Assembly (NCBI GenBank): GCA_938004375.1
Contig: CALKWH010000376.1
Coordinates: forward strand, 1-24,742
Direction: 5' to 3'
Source of the DNA: an uncultured Pseudomonadota bacterium
GTDB taxonomy: Bacteria; Myxococcota_A; Polyangia; HGW-17
DNA length: 24,742 bases
Below are positions 1-6,909 of the stretch, piece by piece; positions within the stretch are counted from its first letter, which is position 1; each line of letters opens with the position of its first letter. The notes beneath the pieces are model-generated. The model saw nothing but the letters and a program-made list of their open reading frames with translations, had not been told where the DNA came from and did no database searches. The translations under genes were made by a program, and so were the position numbers.

Positions 1-44
1 ATCGTATTCGGTGACTGGAGTTCAGACGTGTGCTCTTCCGATCT
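1..44. other. Illumina TruSeq adapter left in the assembly (not genomic)
   Basis: Bases 11-44 match the TruSeq read-2/index adapter from GTGACTGGAGTTCAG through GCTCTTCCGATCT. Bases 3-10 (CGTATTCG) sit where the 8-nt i7 index lies, and bases 1-2 (AT) fit the end of the P7 arm. The OsmC-family coding sequence begins directly after base 44 and is cut there, so this is untrimmed adapter at the contig end. The adapter match is from recall of the published oligo; the index reading is an inference from position. Confidence 0.96.
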
Positions 45-232
45 TTCTTCTTCTCCATGATGGAGACCACGTCGTAGCCCGTGCAGCCTCCCAGGGCGCC
101 CAACAGCGCCTCCATGGGCGAGAAGAAAAGGTCCGGCTGCCCGGGATCGAGGACGAGGGTGCCGCCGCCGGCGTTGGTCCCGACGAAGCGGCGGGCGCCG
201 TCGAGCTTCAGGGTGATGGTCTTCTGAGTCAT
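45..232 (-). CDS. OsmC/Ohr family protein, N-terminal part (cut by contig end)
   Basis: The first 62 codons of an OsmC-family protein read leftwards until the adapter junction. The stretch FFSPMEALLGALGGCTGYDV (residues 37-54) is the typical OsmC helix, with the reactive cysteine at residue 50. OsmC/Ohr proteins are cytoplasmic thiol peroxidases that reduce organic or fatty-acid hydroperoxides; many family members are uncharacterised, and the second conserved cysteine lies in the missing part. The ATG has AGGAG about 6 nt upstream. It is the third gene of a minus-strand group after the sirtuin and the barrel-like protein, 27 nt behind the latter. The truncation is an assembly limit, not a pseudogene. 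Confidence 0.85.
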
Positions 233-259
233 GCGTGCTCCTATCGTTGAGTGCCGGCT

Positions 260-1054
260 TCACCACACGGCGAGGCTGATCCCCCCCGAGAGGGTGATCA
301 CCTGACCGGAGACGTCCGGATCGATCGCACAGTGCCGGGTCGCCGCGGTCTCCTCGCATAACCCGGTCCACTGCGGGAAGGCCACCTCGAAGCGGCCGTA
401 GACGCGCAGGGTGTCGGACAACCAATAGTAGAGTGTGAGACCGGCCGAGAGATACACGCCCTCGGCGCGCTGCTTGAGACCGTCGGTGTACAGGGCCTGG
501 CTAATATAGCCAACCCGGAACGACGGTGCGAGCTCGTAGGAGCCCGCCGGCCCGAGGGCGTCGGCGCGCCGGGCCAGCGGGATCGGCACCTGAAAATCGA
601 GGGTCGGGGCGAACCCCGAGTGGACCAGGCTCTGGTGCAGGAGCAACGATCCGAGGAACGAGGCCCCGAGGGCGAAGTGCCGCCACGGCCGGTACAGACC
701 GGTGATCTGCACCTGCGGACCCGCATGGGAGGCGAGGTCGCCCGCGCCGATCCCCACCCCGAGCTGGCCCTCGACCTGAAAACGCGGCACGTCGAGGCGA
801 AGGCGCGTCAGGTGGCTGTCGGCTTCATACCGGTCCACGCTGGTCAGCAACCCCTGGCCGTCGGAGAGCTGCTCCACGCGCTGGGGCACCGGGGCGGCCT
901 CGGTGGGGGTCGCGTCCCCGGTGGGGGTCGTTTCCGGGTCGTCGTCCATGATGATCTCTTCGTCATTGTCCGGACGCGGCGCCGCGGCGGCCGGGGCCGA
1001 AGCGAGGACGCCCGCGAGGGACCAGAGCATGCAGAGGATGAATGAAAGCCTCAT
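260..1054 (-). CDS. Secreted or outer-membrane beta-barrel-like protein, unknown function
   Basis: This is a 264-residue protein with a clear signal peptide (hydrophobic residues 2-20, probable cleavage after the AAAA near 25). An acidic Asp/Glu/Thr/Pro segment follows (about 28-58). The rest alternates polar and hydrophobic residues as in transmembrane beta strands (for example 97-135 and 180-245) and ends in Trp, the aromatic C-terminus usual for outer-membrane barrels. Two cysteines near residues 233 and 242 could form a loop disulfide. No named family was recognised. It lies 34 nt downstream of the sirtuin gene, with GGAAAG about 8 nt before its ATG, so the two are probably co-transcribed. 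A periplasmic soluble protein is the main alternative. Confidence 0.75.
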   Translation of the reverse strand: MRLSFILCMLWSLAGVLASAPAAAAPRPDNDEEIIMDDDPETTPTGDATPTEAAPVPQRVEQLSDGQGLLTSVDRYEADSHLTRLRLDVPRFQVEGQLGVGIGAGDLASHAGPQVQITGLYRPWRHFALGASFLGSLLLHQSLVHSGFAPTLDFQVPIPLARRADALGPAGSYELAPSFRVGYISQALYTDGLKQRAEGVYLSAGLTLYYWLSDTLRVYGRFEVAFPQWTGLCEETAATRHCAIDPDVSGQVITLSGGISLAVW

Positions 1055-1088
1055 GTTTTATCTTTCCATGATTCTCCGGACGCGCAAG

Positions 1089-1838
1089 TTACGCGCCGGG
1101 CGCCAGCAGCGCGTCGGCCAACCGGGCGCACACCTCGCCGGCCGGACCCTGGAGGAACACGTCGGTGATCGCGTCCGTGAAGTGGCTTGGCCGCAGGTTC
1201 ACCTCCACGATGCGGGCGCCGTTCTCCTTGGCCGCCCAGGGCAGGGCGCACGCCGGCATGACCTCGCCGGTGGTGCCCACGACGAGGAAGACGTCGGCCT
1301 CCATGGTCTGGAAAGAGGCCGCCAGGGATGCCTCCCGGGGGATGCCCTCCCCGAAGAAGATGAAGTCCGGCTTCAGCAGGCCGCCGCAGCGCACGCAGAA
1401 CGGCGGCGGATCCGAGAGGTCCACCTCGGACTCCTTCCAGGTCTTGCCGCACTGCACGCAGACCAGGCGTCGCGTGGTGCCGTGGTATTCGATCACGTGG
1501 GTCGACCCCGCCTCCTGATGGAGGTTGTCGATGTTCTGGGTGATCACCGCCTTCACGAGGCCGGCCTTCTCCAGCCGGGCGACGGCCTCGTGGGCGGGGT
1601 TGGGACGGGCGCCGCCGATGAAATCGTAAAATATTTCCTTGATCAACTTCCAGGACCCCACCGGGTCCCGGAAAAAGACTTCGAGTTCCAGAAAGGCCGG
1701 GTCGACCTTGTTCCAAAGGCCGTCGGGTCCGCGAAACGGGGGGATCCCGCTCTCCACCGAGATCCCCGCCCCGGTGAAAACGACCAGGTGGCGCGACTCC
1801 CGCAGGATCCGGCAGGCCTCGTCAAAAGAAGTCGACAT
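1089..1838 (-). CDS. cobB: NAD-dependent protein deacylase, Sir2/CobB family
   Basis: A 249-residue sirtuin that removes acyl groups from lysines using NAD+. Visible motifs are GAGIS (23-27) followed by SGIPPFRG, TQNID (100-104), the catalytic histidine in YHG (119), a zinc site of Cys127, Cys130, Cys148 and Cys151, and VGTTGEV (187-193), where many sirtuins have GTS. Tyr71 aligns with the Tyr of the class III Tyr-x-x-Arg pair, but Ile occupies the Arg position, so deacetylation is more likely than desuccinylation (inference). The start was set at the ATG before STSFDEACR because GGGGAG lies about 8 nt upstream; the frame stays open far upstream into the opposite-strand gene, but that part has no sirtuin character. 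It heads a group with the barrel-like and OsmC proteins. Confidence 0.93.
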   Translation of the reverse strand: MSTSFDEACRILRESRHLVVFTGAGISVESGIPPFRGPDGLWNKVDPAFLELEVFFRDPVGSWKLIKEIFYDFIGGARPNPAHEAVARLEKAGLVKAVITQNIDNLHQEAGSTHVIEYHGTTRRLVCVQCGKTWKESEVDLSDPPPFCVRCGGLLKPDFIFFGEGIPREASLAASFQTMEADVFLVVGTTGEVMPACALPWAAKENGARIVEVNLRPSHFTDAITDVFLQGPAGEVCARLADALLAPGA

Positions 1839-2057
1839 GGAATACTCTCCCCGGAGGTCGCGTTGAAGAGGCGTCTTCCGCGACCCGGAAGACCACACTA
1901 CCACCGGAGAGCGGTCCCGGACAAGAGATGATTCCCCGAAGAGTACATATTGACGAATAGGCCGATCTCTGTTAGTGAATGCGCACCTCACCGGCTTGGC
2001 ACGTCCCCGGCGCCGTGTTTGATGCACGGGATTGTGACGTGGAAAGGAACCGTCTTC
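1839..2057. promoter_or_regulatory. Divergent intergenic region between sirtuin and thioredoxin-like lipoprotein
   Basis: These 219 bases separate two divergently transcribed genes and must hold both promoters. A weak plus-strand candidate is TTGACG (1950-1955), a 17-nt spacer and TAGTGA (1973-1978). AAAGGA about 9 nt before the ATG at 2058 is a usable ribosome binding site for the lipoprotein. No convincing sigma-70 pair was seen on the minus strand, and no operator-like palindrome stood out. Confidence 0.4.
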
Positions 2058-3767
2058 ATGAAAACATTCGTCACCCTTCTCTTGAGTCTCTCTTTCGTCG
2101 CGAGCATCGCCTGCGAGCGCATGCCCAAGGAAAAACCGGCTGCCCCGGCCCCCGCCCCCGGCGAGATGGCCGCCCCCGCCCCCACCGGCCCGAAGGCCCT
2201 GAAGGTCGAGCTCTACGTCATGAGCCAGTGCCCCTACGGCGTCGAGGCCGAGAAGGCCATCAAGCCGGTGCTGGACAAGATCGGGCATCTGGTCGACTTC
2301 AAACTGGACTACATCGTCAATCCGATGCCCGATGGCACCTTCAAGAGCCTGCACGGTCAGCCCGAGGTCGACGGCAACATCGCCCAGCTCTGCGCCAACA
2401 AGCTCGCCCCCGAGAAGTTCTGGGCCTTTTTGGAGTGCCAGAACCGCAACATGCGGGACGTGCACAACAACTGGAAGGCCTGCGCCGAGCAGACCGGAAT
2501 CGACGCGGCCAAGCTCCAGGCCTGCAAAGAGGGCCAGGAAGGCAAGGACCTGCTGACGGCGTCCTCCGAGCGCGCCAAGGCCGCCAAGGCCGGCGGCTCC
2601 CCGACCATCGTGGTCAACGGCAAGCCCTACACCGGCGGCCGTAGCACCAACGGCTTCATGCGCGGCTTCTGCGAGCAGCTGCCCGAGCCCAAGCCCCAGC
2701 CCTGCTCCGAGATCAAGCCGCCCCCGGTGGTCCAGGTCGTCTTCGTGACCGACAGCCGCTGCAAGGAGTGCGCGAAGTTCGAACGCGGGCTCGAGCAGGT
2801 CAAACGCATGGTCTCCGGCGCCGTGGTGAAGAAGGTCGACTACACGACCGAGGAAGGCAAGAAGATTTATGAAGAGGCCAAGCTCACCCTGCTGCCTGCC
2901 CTGCTCGCCGACGAGAACCTGAAGAAGGACGAGGAAGCCTATCCGCGCCTGGCCCGCTTCGCGACCCCGGCCGGCTCCTGGCTCATGCTCAAGGCCTTCC
3001 CCCAGGTCTTCGACCCCAAGGGCGAGATCTGCGACAACACCACCGACGACAACGGTGACAACCTCATCGACTGCGCCGACCCGACCTGCCGCTTCAACGC
3101 CGCCTGCATGGAGAACTGCGAGAACAAGGTCGACGACAACAAGAACGGCAAGATCGACTGCGACGAGCCGGACTGCCAGTACGACTTCGCCTGCCGCAAG
3201 GAAGTCCCCAACACCCTCGAGCTCTTCGTCATGAGCCAGTGCCCCTACGGCACCAAGGCCTTCGACGCCATGAAGGAAGTCCTGAAGAACTTCAACAACA
3301 AGATCAACTTCAAGGTCTACTACATCGCGGACAAGGTCGGCACCGGCTTCAACGCCCTGCACGGCCAGCCCGAGGTGGACGAGAACATCCGCCAGCTCTG
3401 CGCCATCAAGAACTACGGCAAGGACTACAAGTTCATGGACTACATCTGGTGCCGCAACCCGCAGATCCACAGCGCGGACTGGAAGCCCTGCGCGACCAAC
3501 GGCATCGACCCCGCCGTGATCGAGGCCTGCTCCACGGGTGACGAGGGCAAGAAGCTGCAGGAAGACAGCCTGCTGGTCCCCAAGATGGGCAAGATCGGCG
3601 GCTCACCGACCTGGATCGCCAACGGTAAAAACAAGTTCTCCGGCATCGACGCCGAGACCATCAAGACCGAGTTCTGCAAGTACAACGACAAGTTGTACCC
3701 GACCGAGTGCAAGAACACGCTGACCAAGAACACGCAGATGCCCGCCGGCGGCGGCTGCGGCAAATAG
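2058..3767 (+). CDS. Lipoprotein with three thioredoxin-like domains, two of them GILT-like
   Basis: A 569-residue exported protein: signal peptide with lipid-anchor cysteine at 19 (SIAC), then an Ala/Pro linker. Domain 1 (about 49-205) has MSQCPYG (55-61), LHGQPEVDGN (98-107) and GGSPT (179-183, the cis-proline position). Domain 2 (about 387-540) repeats MSQCPYG (392-398), LHGQPEVDEN (434-443) and GGSPT (514-518). This pattern resembles gamma-interferon-inducible lysosomal thiol reductase, but the active motif is Cys-x-x-Gly, with one cysteine. A middle thioredoxin-like domain (about 224-316) has Cys-x-x-Cys (235, 238) and a Leu-Pro near 280. Two Asp/Asn-rich cysteine-framed loops (324-344 and 354-373) look calcium-binding. 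Five further cysteine pairs line up between domains 1 and 2 (112/448, 127/465, 142/478, 156/491, 205/540), so they arose by duplication. The start was chosen over an upstream in-frame start because the signal peptide begins there. Likely envelope thiol chemistry; substrate unknown. Confidence 0.85.
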   Translation: MKTFVTLLLSLSFVASIACERMPKEKPAAPAPAPGEMAAPAPTGPKALKVELYVMSQCPYGVEAEKAIKPVLDKIGHLVDFKLDYIVNPMPDGTFKSLHGQPEVDGNIAQLCANKLAPEKFWAFLECQNRNMRDVHNNWKACAEQTGIDAAKLQACKEGQEGKDLLTASSERAKAAKAGGSPTIVVNGKPYTGGRSTNGFMRGFCEQLPEPKPQPCSEIKPPPVVQVVFVTDSRCKECAKFERGLEQVKRMVSGAVVKKVDYTTEEGKKIYEEAKLTLLPALLADENLKKDEEAYPRLARFATPAGSWLMLKAFPQVFDPKGEICDNTTDDNGDNLIDCADPTCRFNAACMENCENKVDDNKNGKIDCDEPDCQYDFACRKEVPNTLELFVMSQCPYGTKAFDAMKEVLKNFNNKINFKVYYIADKVGTGFNALHGQPEVDENIRQLCAIKNYGKDYKFMDYIWCRNPQIHSADWKPCATNGIDPAVIEACSTGDEGKKLQEDSLLVPKMGKIGGSPTWIANGKNKFSGIDAETIKTEFCKYNDKLYPTECKNTLTKNTQMPAGGGCGK

Positions 3768-3866
3768 ACTTTCCCCCCGTCCTTCTCCCCGCCCGCCACT
3801 TCGACCCACCCACGGAAACCAAAAGTTAATCAATAATCAGAGACCGGTCTGTCTCTCTTCCCGGTC

Positions 3867-4003
3867 AAAATCGAAATCCAAATCGAAATCGCTTTCAGAA
3901 TCATGCGTGATCTTAAGGGTTTGGTGGCGAGGTCGGCGATGACTTGATACTTGAAACTGCGCCAACTCCGAAAACCATCTGGACCGATTTCGATTTCGAT
4001 TTT
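3867..4003. repeat. Inverted-repeat element with GAAATC-type hexamer arms
   Basis: The left arm (3867-3891) is built from tandem hexamers of the form GAAATC/CAAATC. The right arm (3985-4003) is its near reverse complement, CGATTTCGATTTCGATTTT; the left arm has one extra, slightly altered hexamer unit. The arms enclose about 93 bases. The element fills most of the gap between the convergent lipoprotein and beta-CASP nuclease genes and is more AT-rich than its surroundings. It could fold as a long stem, act as a bidirectional terminator, or be a remnant of a small repeat family. The minus-strand frame through it is open but has no recognised protein. Confidence 0.6.
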
Positions 4004-4023
4004 GCGGGTGTCTCTGGAGATTT

Positions 4024-5430
4024 CTAGATAATCGCTACGGGGACCGCGTATTCCGCAACCCGGCAGGACCAGCCGTGGGCCTTCTCGAAGGCGGCGGCCA
4101 GCCCGGCGGCGGCCTCGGGTTCGCCGTGGTTGACGAGCACTTGGCGGGGGGGCGCCTCGAACGAGGCCGCCCAGCGCGCGAGCTCGTCGCGGTCGGCGTG
4201 GCCGGAGAAGCCCGAGATGCGCTCGATCTTCGCTTTCACCGGGACGTACTCGCCGAAGATGCGGACCTCCTCGGGGCCGTCGAGGATCTGGCGCCCGAGG
4301 GTGCCCGCGGACTGGTAGCCCACGAACAGGATGGTGCTCTCCCGGCGCGGCAGGTTGTTCACCAGGTGGTGTTTGATGCGCCCGCCCGTGCACATCCCGG
4401 CGCCGGCGATGATGATGGCCACGCCGCGGATCTGGTTGATGGCCTTGGACTGCTCGGCCGTCCGGCACAGCGTGAGCCCCGGGAAGTCGTACGGGGACGT
4501 CCCGGACTCCAGCAGGGCCAGGGTCTCCTCGTCGAACAACTCCGGATGCCGGCGGAAGATCTCGGTCACCGTGATGGCCATCGGGCTGTCGACGAAGGTC
4601 AATAACGGCGGGATGCGCCGCGCCTTCACGAGGCCGGTGAGGTGCCAGAGGATCTCCTGGGTGCGCTCCACGGCGAAGCCGGGGATCACCAGGTTCCCCC
4701 CGCGCCGGTGGGTGTCCAGGACCACCCGCTCGAGCTCGTCGGGGATGCTCTCCACCGTGCCGTGGGAGCGGTTCCCGTAGGTGGACTCGACCACCAGCAC
4801 GTCGGCCCGCCGGAACTGATGCGGGTCGTTGATGATCGGGAGGTTCAGGCGGCCGACGTCGCCGGAGAACAGGACCGTGCGGGTCTCCTTGCCCTCGGTC
4901 AGCGAGAGCTCGATCATGGCCGAACCGAAGATATGGCCCGCCTCATGGAACCGCGCGGTGATGCCCGGGGCCACGGCGACCGGGGTCGCGTAGGAGACCG
5001 GGGCGAACAGCGGGACGGTGTCCTCCACGTGGCGCTTGGCGTAGAGCGGTTCGTACGGGAAGGGGCTGACCTTGCCCTGCTTCTCGTGGCGCCGCTGCTT
5101 GCGCCGCATGTCCTCCTCCTGGAGGTAGGCGCTGTCGAACAGCAGCACCTGGGCGATCTCGAGGGTGGCCGGCGTGCCGAACACCTTCTTGCCGAAGCCC
5201 TCGCGCACCAGCCTGGGCAGCCGCCCGCAGTGGTCCAGGTGCGCGTGGGTGAGCAGCACGGCGTCGAGCTCGCCCGGCTCGACGGGGAAGGGCTCCCAGT
5301 TGCGCGCCTGCAGGTCGCGCTCCTGGTACAGTCCGCAGTCGATCAGCACGCGATGATTGCCCAGCCGCACCAGCGTGCAGGACCCCGTCACGTTGCCGGC
5401 AGCCCCCAGAAAGGTCAGTTCCGCGTCCAT
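4024..5430 (-). CDS. Metallo-beta-lactamase beta-CASP ribonuclease (CPSF/YSH1-like)
   Basis: A 468-residue cytoplasmic nuclease of the RNA-processing MBL superfamily. Metal-binding motifs are HAHLDH (62-67), His166 in GHIFGS and Asp191 in SGDVGR. The ESTYGNR segment (215-221) is typical of the CPSF73-like group. Beta-CASP motifs follow: DSPMA (281-285), GAGMCTGGR (343-351), GYQSAGTLGR (371-380), SGFSGHAD (406-413) and the motif C histidine in NHGE (435). The length matches bacterial and archaeal single-domain members without KH domains. These enzymes cut or trim RNA; the substrate here cannot be told. GGAGG lies about 6 nt before the ATG. It is 108 nt downstream of the photolyase gene on the same strand and may be read from that transcript or from its own promoter. 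Confidence 0.93.
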   Translation of the reverse strand: MDAELTFLGAAGNVTGSCTLVRLGNHRVLIDCGLYQERDLQARNWEPFPVEPGELDAVLLTHAHLDHCGRLPRLVREGFGKKVFGTPATLEIAQVLLFDSAYLQEEDMRRKQRRHEKQGKVSPFPYEPLYAKRHVEDTVPLFAPVSYATPVAVAPGITARFHEAGHIFGSAMIELSLTEGKETRTVLFSGDVGRLNLPIINDPHQFRRADVLVVESTYGNRSHGTVESIPDELERVVLDTHRRGGNLVIPGFAVERTQEILWHLTGLVKARRIPPLLTFVDSPMAITVTEIFRRHPELFDEETLALLESGTSPYDFPGLTLCRTAEQSKAINQIRGVAIIIAGAGMCTGGRIKHHLVNNLPRRESTILFVGYQSAGTLGRQILDGPEEVRIFGEYVPVKAKIERISGFSGHADRDELARWAASFEAPPRQVLVNHGEPEAAAGLAAAFEKAHGWSCRVAEYAVPVAII

Positions 5431-5538
5431 GTCATCCTCCCGGTCGGTGTGAGCCGAACGTCCGCACGTCGGCGCGAACAGCCTAACACAGGAAATGCGA
5501 AACCGGCGACCAAAAGAATCGCCCGGCGACCGCCTTGG

Positions 5539-6909
5539 TCACGAAGCCTGGTCGAGGGCGGCGACCCTGCGGACGTAGGCGGCCACGTCCAGTTTGCGGG
5601 CCAGACCCCCCGGGGTCATCGCACGCACCGCGCCGAAGACCGGGCGCCGGGTGAAGGGCCGGTCGTGGAGGCCGAAGACCCAGGCCACGCCAGTCGTGCC
5701 ATTGGGATCCCGTCCGTCGAGGAGATACCGGTTGTTCCAGCGCAGCAGGGTGTCGAACGCGCGGCGCCAGTCCCGGCTCCAGTACAGGACCTGCTTGCCC
5801 CAGTACATCCGCAGGTAGTTGTGCAAAAAACCCCGCACCTTCAGTTCGGTCATGGCCGCGTTCCAGGCCGGATCCGGGGTCGCGCAGGCCTCCATCCGGG
5901 CCTCGGTGACCTCCTGGGGGCCGGACACGGCGTGCTCGTCCAGGGTCCGCTGCGCCCAGGCCGGCACCATGGCGGGCGTGCCGTAGCCGGGCAGGAAGCG
6001 GGCCGCGTTGACAGCCAGCTCGCGGCGCACGATCAGTTGCTCGAGAAAGGCCTCGGTCCCCGGTCCACCGCCGCGCTCCAGGGCGGCCAGCGCCACCTCG
6101 GACGGCCCCAGATGGCCGAAGTGCAGGTAGGCGCCCAGCCGGGAGGAGACGTCCAGATCCGCCCGGTGGTGACGCTCGGCGTAGTCGGCGAGGTCGTGAT
6201 CGAGGAAGCGGGCGAGACACCGACGTCCCTCGGTCTGGCCGCCCCGGAAGAAGCGGGACACGTCGGGCAGGACGGCCAACTTCAAGCCGCGGTCCAGAAA
6301 ATCGGCGGCGGTGAAGTCCACGCCCGCAAGCAGCGGTTCGACGGTGGGACCCTCCAGGGTGGGCTCCGGTCCGGGCAACAGGAAGCCGGGCAGCAGGCGG
6401 TGCACGGCGGGCCGCAGCGTGCGGGCGGCCACGTGGGCGTGATCGGCGAGGCGGGCCGGCGGGATCACGGTGTCCCCCTCCACGGCGAGGGCCAGGCACG
6501 GCGCCGCCGCCCCCACGACCTCCCGCAGGGCGCGCCCGAAGGGCTCCGGGTGTTCGTCGCAGACCAGCGCGCCGGCCTCCGCGGCCGCGGCCGGCACCTC
6601 GTCGGCGAAGCGCCCCACCCGCACCACCAGCGGGATTCCGCGCTCCCGCAGGGCGGCGCGCGCGTCGGCGAGCCCCTCGAGCAGGAACGTGAAGTGGCGC
6701 GAGTTGGCCTCGGGGTAGGACCCGTCGAGCACGCACAGCACCCACAGCCCGCATCGTCGATCGTTAGCGAGGGTGATCGCCAGGTTCAGCGCCGGATTGC
6801 CCCAGCCGCGCTGCGAGCGCTGCATCCAGTACACCACCGGCCGACCGTCCCGGAAGGGTCGTCGGTTCAGCGCGCGGACACGGGAATCGTCGAGCTCGGG
6901 AAGGCTCAA
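5539..6909 (-). CDS. phr: Class II CPD photolyase (deoxyribodipyrimidine photo-lyase)
   Basis: This FAD enzyme uses blue light to split cyclobutane pyrimidine dimers in DNA. Class II features are RVRALN near the N-terminus followed by VVYWMQRSQR (residues 25-34), LRMYWGKQVLYWS, and the signature WNNRYLLDGRDPNG (391-404) with the HDRPF segment ending near 419. The chosen start is TTG at 6909, giving 456 residues, normal for the class. It sits in a TTGA overlap with the stop of the upstream lipoprotein gene, which suggests translational coupling. The in-frame ATG at 6996 would add 29 Arg/His-rich residues lying wholly inside the upstream gene and unlike the family; the next internal ATG falls inside the VVYWMQ motif. 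Repair is the sure function; why it is coupled to lipoprotein genes is unclear. Confidence 0.93.
   Translation of the reverse strand: MSLPELDDSRVRALNRRPFRDGRPVVYWMQRSQRGWGNPALNLAITLANDRRCGLWVLCVLDGSYPEANSRHFTFLLEGLADARAALRERGIPLVVRVGRFADEVPAAAAEAGALVCDEHPEPFGRALREVVGAAAPCLALAVEGDTVIPPARLADHAHVAARTLRPAVHRLLPGFLLPGPEPTLEGPTVEPLLAGVDFTAADFLDRGLKLAVLPDVSRFFRGGQTEGRRCLARFLDHDLADYAERHHRADLDVSSRLGAYLHFGHLGPSEVALAALERGGGPGTEAFLEQLIVRRELAVNAARFLPGYGTPAMVPAWAQRTLDEHAVSGPQEVTEARMEACATPDPAWNAAMTELKVRGFLHNYLRMYWGKQVLYWSRDWRRAFDTLLRWNNRYLLDGRDPNGTTGVAWVFGLHDRPFTRRPVFGAVRAMTPGGLARKLDVAAYVRRVAALDQAS

Noticed and set aside
11..250. Plus-strand 79-residue reading frame starting in the adapter
   Set aside because: Its start codon lies in synthetic adapter and the rest is antisense to the OsmC-family gene.
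1839..3470. Upstream extension of the sirtuin frame to 793 residues
   Set aside because: The extra 544 residues are antisense to the thioredoxin-like lipoprotein and have the Val/Leu/Gly/Asp bias of a shadow frame; the sirtuin fold and ribosome site place the start at 1838.
3867..4003. Four-helix-bundle (23S rRNA intervening-sequence) protein gene remnant
   Set aside because: Similar hexamer repeats can lie near such genes, but none of the three minus-strand frames between the arms resembles that family.
5483..6754. 423-residue Arg/Gly/Pro-rich minus-strand frame inside the photolyase gene
   Set aside because: Out-of-frame reading of the photolyase with extreme Arg/Gly/Pro bias and no motifs.
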